NCBI RefSeq assembly: GCF_901000735.1
Contig: NC_081543.1
Location: 36,080,590 to 36,144,589 of the forward strand
Reading direction: 5' to 3'
Origin: Corylus avellana
Taxonomy: Eukaryota > Streptophyta > Magnoliopsida > Fagales > Betulaceae
Length of the DNA stretch: 64,000 nt
Below, piece by piece: positions 12,078-21,811 of the stretch (positions are counted from its first letter, which is position 1; each line of letters begins with the position of its first letter). A model generated the notes under the pieces. That model worked only from the letters and a program-made list of their open reading frames with translations, was not told the DNA's origin and searched no databases. A program made the translations under genes and the position numbers.

Positions 12078-13650
12078 GATCAGGACCACAATCATTTTCC
12101 CATGGTTTTTATATATTAAAGTGAATTGCTGACCAGCTAAATTCAAGATTATTAATTAATGATGAATTTATCATTTCACAAATATCTTCCTTCTGATCAC
12201 TTTTTTTTTTTTTTAATCTGCCCAACACCTTAAGATAAACAAAAAGCAATAAAACTTCGCTACTCATGGTCTAGCTAAGGTGGCCGCAAATAAGATTTGG
12301 AGGGACGAAACTCAAGCTTGTATCTGTGATCGAGCATTCCACTTCATCTAGTGATTAATGAAAATCAAATATTATTAAAAAAAAAAAAAACAATAAACAA
12401 TAGGAAACCTACTGCGATAAGTGGACTTTATGCCTTCGTGTTATATGCAAATTAATGCATGATCAATGTGATTTAAAAGCGAAAAAACTGAAGGCCTAAA
12501 ACTTCTCTTTGCAACAGTATTTATGTAATAATCCCAAATACTTAGTATGCATGGGTCGTTTAAGGCTAATATATAGGAAGAGGTAAATTATTTAATTATT
12601 TAATCAAATACTTTAATATTTTTTGTCACATGTGAAGCTCAAACTCCCAATTAAACACATGAAATATTCAATGTAAATGGCAGGTGAATAGATGGAGTCA
12701 AGCTTCGAACTCAAGACTTTTGGTTCTGATCATATCATGTTAAATTACTATTTATCCCATAAGCTAATGCTGATATGATGAAATAAATTTAATTATTTAA
12801 TCAAATACTTTAATAACAACCAGCTCGTGACAATGCTTGTACACTAGAGTTGCGAGGAAGACATCCATTTTCTTAGTGTTCTCAAATGTCTAAATTATAT
12901 GCACAATATAGAATGAAAACAATGTAATGGCTGTTAGAACAATTCAAAAACGTAGCTCTTTCTTACTTTTGTCAAAGTATTGATTAAATGATTAAATTTA
13001 TATTTTCTATAAAGTTAAGCTTTTAGGACAAGTAGTGGTTCAATGTGGTGAATTCACATGTGAAATATTTAATTGAAATGAAAAGTAAATGATGGTGTCA
13101 GGGTTCAAACTCACGACTTCTGGTTATAATACCATGTTAAATCACCACTTACTCTTGTGCTCTTATATATGATTCTTTTATTGTGTCATGATATATTCTA
13201 ATGTGTCCTAATATATGAAAATTATAAAGATGGGTATACTGAAAACCAGAACCATTTTTTTTTCTATAAAAACATATTCTTAGATATCGTATTATTTAAC
13301 AAGAGACGTTTTCGTGGTTTTTTTTTTTTTTTTTTTTTTTTTTGGTGGGAACTGGGAAATCCAACATAATCACTACAAAGCAACACAAAGGTTGCAAGAT
13401 TTTTTTTTTCCCTTTATTTCTTTCTCACGCCACACAAACTCTTTTTTTCCTATGCTCACGACGTCTAAGAATATATTCTAAGAGATTCGAGGTACCCTGG
13501 ACCTCCAAGCAAACTGATGCAGTTTGTAGGATAATTTATCATACTTTATTATTCCAAGCAATCCGCTAAATAACCTTACAAACTGTCCCACATAAGGATG
13601 GACTCTTCCTTAATTAAGTGATAACTAGATGACAAAGAGACGTGCATAGC
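12078..13650. other. Intergenic, no gene seen
   Basis: AT-rich. Two related stretches (about 12620-12790 and 13040-13160) share motifs such as CATGTGAA and CATGTTAAAT and may be old transposon ends. A T-run of about 25 lies near 13319-13343. No supported reading frame. Confidence 0.45.
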
Positions 13651-13653
13651 TAA

Positions 13654-14113
13654 GAGTATTCCCAATGGAAGAGCCAAATGTTACTTTTATTTAAAATAGC
13701 TCTTCAAATGTTTAAAAAAGCTCCTACATTGGATTAGCCAAAAAAAATATATATATATATATAAAATAGATATTTGATTGGAAGAGCTAAAAAAAAAACT
13801 AAATGTAGCAGCACTTTTTAATAGAGCTATTTTATTTTTCATTGTTTCTCTCACATGTTTTCTCTTTTTCTCAAATTTTTTCCTACTTTTTCTCTGTATG
13901 TTCTCTTTTTCTCAAAAAATTTTCCCATTTTTCCTCTTTCATGTTCTATTTTTCTCAAAACTTTTCTTACTTTGAATAATATTTTAATAGAATAGATAGA
14001 AATATAGTTAATCGGATGTAAAGACATTTAAAAATGGCTTAACTAAACTAAATAAAAGTGAGTTTTAAGAGACCATTTTACATAAAAGTATGGCTCCTTC
14101 ATTGAGAATGCTC
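13654..14113. mobile_element. Tourist-like MITE 2 with TAA target duplication
   Basis: Same family as the element at 6689-7127: left end GAGTATTCCCAATGG, right end CATTGAGAATGCTC, flanked by TAA at 13651-13653 and 14114-14116. The interior also matches, including the AGCCAAATG start and AAATAGATAG-type tracts. It sits just downstream of pseudogene TPS-B. Confidence 0.8.
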
Positions 14114-14331
14114 TAACTAGAAAACATAAGAGACATGATAACATCCAAATACTAATGAGGATAACATCCTCTTATTAACTGCTGTCCATCCCCAAGTATA
14201 ACTCTTCCTTGTTGCCGTTTGCTTGTCTTCTTAGAATCCTGCCCACGCCTTCCCACTACTGATACGTAAAACATTTCAAATTCTTGCTATTGCAAACCAT
14301 CCATGTAGGGGTCCAATGGTCCATGATCATA

Positions 14332-16926
14332 AGGGCAAAGGTTCAATGAGCAAAATGAAGATACAAAATCTTTGAGCCCATCCCCAGGATTTGTGTAGTT
14401 ATCTTGGTCCTTGTATATGACATCACTCACACGTGTAAGGTTGAGAATTGGCATCACAGGGGGCATGGGAATGGTGGTTGGGTAGAGGCACTCTTCATTT
14501 ACATCCTTTCATACATCTGTAACTTGTTTCCAAAATTCTTTGATTGCTTCTTCTTCTGTGGCACCATGTTCTATCATATAACATTCAACAGCCGAGGCAA
14601 CGTGCCCTCTCTTTTGTTCAAAATATAAGTATTGAATCATTATATTAGAAGGGTGTTACATGTTTAGAATATTGAAGAAATCAAATTAGGGAATTTTGAA
14701 ATTACAATAATTGTGTATAGAAATAATATAATACCTTATGTGACATCATGTCATCCATGAGTCTAGCTATCACTGATGAAGCTGTGACCACTTTAGGTTG
14801 GCTAAACAACCACTCGAAGGAATCTTTTGTGACAATGTCCCCCATTCCAACAAATGATGTGATTGCTAATGGTGGGTAGCCAGAGGAAACTATTGCAGTA
14901 TGCATATATTCGATAACTGTGGGTGTGTACTTCTGGTGGAACCATTTGGCTTCCTTAAAGTAAGATCTAACTTGATTTTTCATCTGAAACAAAGAAGCAA
15001 TTTACAATGGTATTAATTAACTAGTATAGATTACAACATACTCAACACTTTCTTTCTTTTACATTTTTTCTTTTTGGACTGGGGGATAAGGGGGTGGGGG
15101 GTTCCTCAAATAAACGACGTTTTTAAATTTGTCTTTATGATACTTGCGGCTTCTCGTGCATATTGGACGCGGTATAATTTTTCTTCACCTATTTTTTGGC
15201 CCATTTCAGTGTAAACGTCCAAAAGTGCCCTGTAACACAATTTCATGTATTCAGGAAGTTGATTTGTGGCGCCGGTATCCCACCTATAAAGTAAGTAGAC
15301 TTGGTGAATTAACTGCATGTTCGAATTAATGTAACAACGAGAATAATAAATCAATGACAATAAATTGTAGATTTTCATCAAGTGTGGCAATTTCAACCTC
15401 TCGATTGCTTCAGTAAAGAGCTCAAGTTCTTCAAGTGTTCCATACACATCATAAATGTCATCAATAGTGGAGGTCATTGCTATCACTTTGGTTAGCAACC
15501 TTCTAGCAAGAAGATATTCGGGCTCGGAGTACACTCCCAATGTCCAAAAGTTGCATTCAACCACCTCTGTCTCTTATAAAGGGCAACTTCCCCGCAAGGT
15601 TCAAGTCTTTCCACCACCTATATAAACATAATTTAGCACAATCATATTGTCAAACTAGAGTTATGTACAAGCTGCCCACACTTGCAACTTTGACATGGTT
15701 GAATAACTAACCTTAAAATTTCTGAAAGTTCTTTCTGGTGCAATTTCTGCAATATGTTGAAGTCCAACTTTGCAAACGTAAGAAGGACTTCATTATGTGA
15801 ACCGTCTTGTTGGAAGATAGAAAAATAATACCTTGCCTCCAGCCTTGGTAGTCCTTTGTGGATAGGCTTCTTTAAGGCATGGCTTACTTGTGCTGCAAGA
15901 AGAGGGCTTAAGTGGGCTGCTACCGACTCAAGATGTGTGGTATAGTGAAGACAAGAGCTTCTTCAAGTATATCTTCCCCATGCACCCTAAGATGTGCGGC
16001 TTCATACAAGCTTAACATTCTTGTCACATCATTGATAAGTAATTCCTTAAAATTTCCTTTGTTGTCCTTGAACTTTGTGAACATATCTGCTTCGCGATCC
16101 AAGCATGCACATAAAAAGAGTCAGACGTAGAATGATATAGAAAATTACACATTGGCTCATGTTTGAGCACATATTTAAGTATGTAAGTAATATGTAAAAT
16201 GCGACACTGATTCGTTCCACATAAAAAGACCAATTATGGAAAGCTATTTTATTTGGATAAGACCATAGTAGTACCTACTCGATTGCTAAGGGCCGCACAA
16301 AAGATGCCTAGATAGTAGAACTCACAAGCATTTCTTTATGTTCGACTGAGCCATAGTATGACCCAGTTCCACTACATCAATGAAAACTTAAGTGGTTTAT
16401 ACCAATCAGACATGAAAATTCTTATTATGGAATTCAAACTTATATCTTAGTGAGTACCTATTCATTTTGAAGATTTTCTTGGATCAATATTGAACCAACC
16501 ATCACTCTGGATAGTGATTCTACATAAAATTATAGTTTGTGCAGATTAAGTTTTCCCAAATAGAAATGAAAGAAGACTAGCTTGTTTAAAACCAATAAAA
16601 AGAAACAAGCATTTGCCAAGGAAAAAAAAAAACGCACCACATGAAATAGAATAACCATGTTGTCTAAGTAATCGAAACCGAAGAGCAACAGTGCAAAGGT
16701 CGTCATCTTCATCTTCACGGTCATCACAGTCATGAAAAGTTATGTGCAATTGTTGCAAAATTTCTTGAATCTCATTTTCAAAATGATAAGCCACGCCTAA
16801 GCGCTGAATTGCATCAATCAAGTTCAACTTTTGTGAAGACTTTTCACCTGGAGCCATTAGCATCTTCCTCACTTTTTTTACCTTCAATTCCTCAACTTCT
16901 TGCTTTATTATCTCATGATCAGTCTC
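14332..16926 (-). pseudogene. TPS-B: terpene synthase pseudogene
   Basis: Exons 2 to 7 of a sesquiterpene synthase can be traced at 16638-16926, 15712-16086, 15398-15617, about 15148-15283, 14735-14983 and about 14332-14622, but the gene is broken in several ways. No exon 1 with RR-x8-W is found upstream; a repeated non-coding block lies there. Exon 3 is 375 nt instead of 373 (a 2 nt insertion near 15940-15950). Exon 4 is 220 instead of 219 nt (one extra G before the V-V-E codons). The exon 5 donor is altered. The exon 7 acceptor AG is replaced by AT, and a TGA replaces the family tryptophan at 14509-14511. The DDIYD and MDDMMSHK motifs are still readable. It is more diverged from TPS-A, C and D than they are from each other, so it is an older copy. 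Confidence 0.92.
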
Positions 16927-16989
16927 CTGTACAAGCAAATTGACGAATAAAAAACTCCGATCAAGGAGGATAAATTTAATAAGATTTAA

Positions 16990-17575
16990 AAGAGTGTTAA
17001 AATTATTATTATATACAGGAGCATATACAGTTAGTATTATTGGAACAGTAATTTTGTCCCTAAAAAAGTGAATAGATAAAGATACCCTTCTAATATAATT
17101 AAATGAATTGGAAAAAATACTGTTCAAACTAAAAAAAGTACACAACACTTTAACCAAATCCAAATAAGAAAACGGTTTAGGTAGATAGGTACGCTATATT
17201 GGTACGATAACATCTATGGACCACAATCGTGTAATATTGGACTTTTAGCTTGCTTAGGGCTCACTGAATGCCTAGGCAAATTAGACAATTATCTAAGAGC
17301 ATTTATATTTTTACAATGTACTTTTTACATAAAATTTAAATTTAAGGAGAAAATTTATTTTATTAAATTTAGTGAGTATTTTTAAAATGAATTAAACATC
17401 AAACTTCCTTTACTTTTCTCTATTTTAGTAAAATATTATTCTTATTAGTTTTAAACCAATCAGGGGAGAGGAGACTAAAAAATAAGCTTAAAAAATTATA
17501 TAACTTTAACTTTTTGACTCTTGAAATGTAAGGAGCATTTATGACACATGTGAGACAAAATGTGAAATTCAATTT
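16990..17575. repeat. Duplicated non-coding block without the MITE
   Basis: Matches about 6130-7200 but lacks the MITE present there; the empty TAA is at 17529-17531. It occupies the place where TPS-B exon 1 and promoter would be expected. Confidence 0.7.
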
Positions 17576-18159
17576 GAACCCTTAAAAAAAAAGGAAATAT
17601 AAAAAAATAAGTGGCATTTTTGATACATTTTGGTAATTTTAGGGACTACTTTAGTACATTTTGAATATTGAGGGGTTATATTGCAAATGACTGATAGTTT
17701 AAGAGGCTTTTTTATATTTTTTCCATATATTTTTTTATTTTCCGGAGCAAGATAACAAATAAAACTAATAGCAATATATCATGCACAATTAATAACAATC
17801 TTTGAAGCCCGTATAAGAACAAACGGCTTGTGATTGCTTTAAGCGAGACCCGGAAGGTAGCTGGAGCAAATCCACCGAAACTCAGCCCATTTTGCATCTT
17901 CTATTTTCGGGCATTGATTTTTTTTTTTTTTTTGGTGAGTTAATTTAATTAATTGATGTACAAGATTTTTCTCTGCTGGTAAAAAAAAAACACCGGCCCA
18001 TTTACTGGACGTAATTTTTCATTTTTCCTGGCCTTTTGATTATATACCAAAGAGTATGATAGAAATCGATCTGTTCTAAAATACAACAATATAACTCTAA
18101 GCGTATCAAATGCTTTGCCATTACAACCCACCATGCAAGGGTCCATCATCCATGCTTAT

Positions 18160-18312
18160 ATATGAAGGCACAGGATCAACAAGCAAGGAAGTAACAAAAG
18201 CTTTGAGCACAGTTCCAGCTTGTGTGTACCCATCTTCATCCTTATAGACGACATCAATCACACGAGTAAGGTTGAGAATTCGCGTCACAACGGGCATGGG
18301 ACAGTGATTGGA
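18160..18312 (-). pseudogene. TPS last-exon fragment 1
   Basis: On the minus strand it reads the C-terminal 50 or so residues of a TPS (T-V-P-M-P-V-V ... L-L-V-D-P-V-P-S), including the conserved Y-K-D-E-D-G-Y stretch. It begins abruptly in the middle of the exon and has no upstream exons. The normal stop is replaced by further codons. The conserved 3' UTR follows down to about 18105. It is a truncated duplicate, not a gene. Confidence 0.85.
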
Positions 18313-19135
18313 TAGAGAATTAGTTAATTTGATTAATTAAATCTAATAACAATCAATCGTGATAAACGAACTCCCATTCATGAAAAGGACTTTTACTTTA
18401 TCATATATTTTACCATATGCAATGGTGATTATTTTCTTTTGCTTCTTATGGTGTTCAGGCTCGCATGAGTCAAATCTTAAATCTGGATATTGTTGACATT
18501 TATTGGATTTGTTTGATCATATAGAGACCAATTATGATACTCAAGTTCTAAAAGTCTGTATGCGCCAAAAACTAACAGGAAAGTGGACTCCAGAGGCATT
18601 TAATGCTACAAAAATCTCACTAAACAAGTAATGACGTTTGAGTAATGCTGTTTACTAGTAATGGTGTTTGAGTAAACGGCATTAACCTTCCGAACATAAA
18701 TTAATTTCCTGACATGCAAACGACATTAATTTATGCCATTTAAACAGTAAACGACACTAAATACATTAATGTCATTTACTGTTTAAGGCTTCAAGCAACA
18801 TCAATTTTAATGTCGTTTGAATAGTAAACAGTAATAAATTTTATGACATTAACCCTTCAAATGTCATTAAATTATTTTATATATTTAAAAATTATTATTA
18901 TTAATTCATTGTTTTTATGGTAAATATATTATAAGTCATTGAGTCAACGCGTCAAAACTGTAAAATGCCTAAATTTTTTTTTTCGAATTTTTACTCCCTT
19001 GGTCAATCTAAACTGAAATAAAATCTCTACCGTTAGATTTTTTTCCAAAGGGGTAAATAGATGTCAGTTTCATTGAAACGCATTGCTTTGTTACGTCAAC
19101 ATATTAATTTTTTATTAATTAAATTTAACAATTAA
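18313..19135. repeat. Block I left part: TE-like sequence with ACGACATTAA-type subterminal repeats
   Basis: Between about 18620 and 18880, short motifs such as AAACGACATTAA, TGTCGTTT and CAGTAAACGAC recur in both orientations. Near-identical copies are at about 30380-30660, 45640-45880 and 53250-53500. A related motif cluster lies about 3.6-3.9 kb further on in three of the blocks. This layout suggests the subterminal repeats of a DNA transposon. No gene. Confidence 0.5.
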
Positions 19136-19139
19136 ATCT

Positions 19140-20150
19140 TTAAAAAAAAAAAAAAAAATTGAAGGTGGCCGCCACCATGGCCACCCCATGGGCTGGCTAG
19201 GCCTTTTGCTTGATGCTAAGCCCCTAGACCATCTTTTTCCTAACTGAGACGTTCGACGATGAAGGAGGCTGGACCTCCGGGCTTGGCCTCGCCGGCTCTT
19301 CTCCGACTCCACCATTTCCAGAAACACAGTTATCGTGAGATCTTTTTGAGAGAAACACACACGAAAATGATTTTCAAAAACAAACAAATCTCCGAAAACA
19401 AAAACACTTTGCCGATTTCAATTACCCGAGCGAGCCTTTCTTGGAACCGGGACGCTGATCATCTTGTCGGCGACCTTCCACTGCCTTGAGCCTCTCGCTG
19501 GCGGGAAGTTCCGGCGGTGGTACCTAGAATTCTTCTTCTTCTTCTTCTTCCCCCACACTCTCTTTCGTGCTTTCCTCTCCTCCTTCCCTGTTAGGCCCTC
19601 TCCTCTTTGATTTTCACCCCTTTGATCTTCTTCTTCTTCCCCCACACATCGAAGGCGGTCAAGGGGTGGCTCCTTTTTTATTTTTGTTTTAGTTTTTTAA
19701 TATTTTGATTTTTTTTTTTTTAATTATTGATTTTTAAATAATTTTTTTTAAAAAATTAAATATATTTATTTTTTAAAAAAAAAATTAATGGATATGTTTG
19801 TCTTATTGAAAATTTTATAGGAGTAATTGTGTAATTTTACTAGCATTGGGGGGTGTATTGTCATTGCTTTGGTAGTTTAGAGAGTAAATTGTTGCAATTG
19901 ATAGTTTGAGAAAAAAATTGTCATTAAGGTGGTAATTTAAGGAAGTTAAGAGGACTTTACCCTTATTTTTATTTTACTAAGGGTAGTTTAGTCATTGGGG
20001 GTGGATATTAACAATGTTTTGGTAGTTTGAAAGGGACATTGTTACAATTGAAAATTTTGGGGAACATTATCAATTGGGTGGTAATTTGATAGAGGTATGT
20101 AAACTTTCCCTATCTATTAATTTACAGCATCTAATACAACTTTGACATTT
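19140..20150. mobile_element. GC-rich TE fragment, block I copy
   Basis: The GGTGGCC...CCATGG start, a CTTCTTCTT/CCCCCACAC-rich middle and an AT-rich tail with repeated TTGTCATT...GGTAGTTT phrases recur at about 30955-32030, 46140-47220 and 53820-54830. Basic, low-complexity minus-strand frames (90 and 75 codons) have no recognisable domain. At about 20150 this copy is joined directly to sequence that in block II starts only at about 36350. Confidence 0.5.
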
Positions 20151-20610
20151 CAGCTTATTTTTATGTTTGTTTCTCTATAAAGTTTCTTTGTATTGAAATA
20201 TAATAGGTATCACACCAATAAGATTTTATGTTTTAATTCATTTGAATTTTTTTTTTTTTTTTTTTCGGTTTTGTGATTTACTCAAATTTTCTAGCATTTT
20301 TTGAAAGTATTGAAAGAGATTTATTTGATTGAATTAAATATTGAGTTATGTGTTTTATTTTGTATTAAAAAGAAGAGAGAAGATGTATTTTATTTTATTT
20401 TACATGTTAAGATTTTAACATGTTTTGATTTCATTAGCAAAAATAATCTTTATTAGTAGAGAATATATAGGTATATATTCGATGTCTAAACCAAATTAAT
20501 GTTTTGATTAAGCAAAATTCAAGTTTTCCTCTTACAATTATGAAAAGTAAATTTCATAATACTTATGAAAAGTGCGATTATAATATTTTTAAATTTCATA
20601 ATTAAATTGT

Positions 20611-20687
20611 GGGTGAGGCTTAGGTGCGGTCCAACTAAACTAACGCAGATTGCGGTAGTTAAGTTGGACCGCACCTAAGCCTCGCCC
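20611..20687. repeat. 77 nt near-perfect hairpin, copy 1
   Basis: GGGTGAGGCTTAGGTGCGGT at the left pairs with ACCGCACCTAAGCCTCGCCC at the right, and pairing continues inward through CCAACT/AGTTGG and ACTAACGCA/TGCGGTAGT to a loop of a few bases. An identical-length copy is at 36808-36884. It could be a tiny foldback MITE or a small-RNA precursor; the sequence alone does not decide. Confidence 0.8.
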
Positions 20688-20689
20688 AT

Positions 20690-21530
20690 CATGTTTGACC
20701 AAAGAGAGCTACTGCTATTAATGGGTAAAAAATACTTTCGATGCATAAATTATTATTTTAATTATGTATGTGAGTTGTAATTTTTCGTTTTAATAAGGAT
20801 TATGTTATCCTTTTTTATTAGGATTAATTAGGTCTTTCTTTTTCAATTAGGATTTGTTAAATTAGGAGTTGTCTAGCCTATATAAAGGCATTTAGTCTTT
20901 GTTAATTTTTAATTCAGTTTGAACTATCAATTAAATTTAAGCTTTTTAGAGTTATTTTTTTGTTTGCTTATTAATTTGAGGCAATTAGGGTATTTCTCTT
21001 CCATATTTGTTATTTTCTCTCTTCCTGAATTTATTTTTCAATCTTCAATTCTTAGTTTCTTCTGTTATCATACGCTATCAGAACAATTTTAGTTCTGCTT
21101 AGCGTCAACTTTTAATACCTAAAAACCTATACCAAACCAAAAGTTAGTATGTTTGGTAAAAAATTTCAAAAGTACTTATTTTACTTTTTTACTCTAAAAA
21201 TGACAAAAACTCATTTTTGAAAAAAAAAAAACTTAAAAATGAAGCTTTTAACAAAAATTCCTTTTTAACTTAAAAACTTTATTTATCAAACACAATCTCA
21301 AACATGATATAATACAATACAATCCAATGTAAAAGCTATTCAATCTTCCAGAACTCACAGTAAACCAACTCACAATAATCGATGAAGAATTAAGAAAACA
21401 CCATAACCGAGATAAGAAGAATGGGTCTGCTTTAGGCAGCCCAAAGAAGGGGAAGAAGAGAAATAAGAGTGGAGTCAAACCACACAAGAGAGAACATAAA
21501 TTTTATAACTTCAAATTCTGATCATTTCAT
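20690..21530. other. Retroelement-like remnant downstream of TPS-C
   Basis: Holds a TATATAAAGGC box near 20878, a T-rich leader and a CGCTATCAGAAC motif near 21072 resembling an LTR end plus primer-binding region. A plus-strand frame with a basic K/R-rich stretch (G-S-P-K-K-G-K-K-R-N-K-S) follows at about 21340-21480. The same block recurs at about 36890-39075 with an insertion. No domain was recognised; LTR-retrotransposon origin is only a guess. Confidence 0.3.
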
Positions 21531-21811
21531 TGAGTGTATATCGACTAAGATACACTCATAATTTGACATTAATGAAAAGGTAAAAACAAAACAAATCTTA
21601 ATTGGAAAAGGAAAACCCAATCCCTAATGGGAAAAGGAAAAACCCAATCCTTATTGAAAAAAAAAAACAAAAAAAAAAAAAAAACACATGCATAAATAAA
21701 ACACCAACAGAAGTGTCAGTACTAGATCAGCTACGCGTTTCCTTATCAATCAATTTATTCTATTTCCTTGGCATCACAACCCACCATGCATAATTGGCCC
21801 ATCATCAATGC

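Noticed and set aside
16546..17163. 205-codon minus-strand frame that looks like a longer protein
   Set aside because: It is TPS-B exon 2 read through into adjoining intron/repeat sequence; the first part matches the non-coding block at 6.1-6.5 kb.
19418..19645. Basic E/K/R-rich frames repeated at 31.2, 46.4 and 54.1 kb
   Set aside because: Translation of CTTCTTCTT and similar simple sequence inside a transposable-element fragment; length and frame differ among copies.
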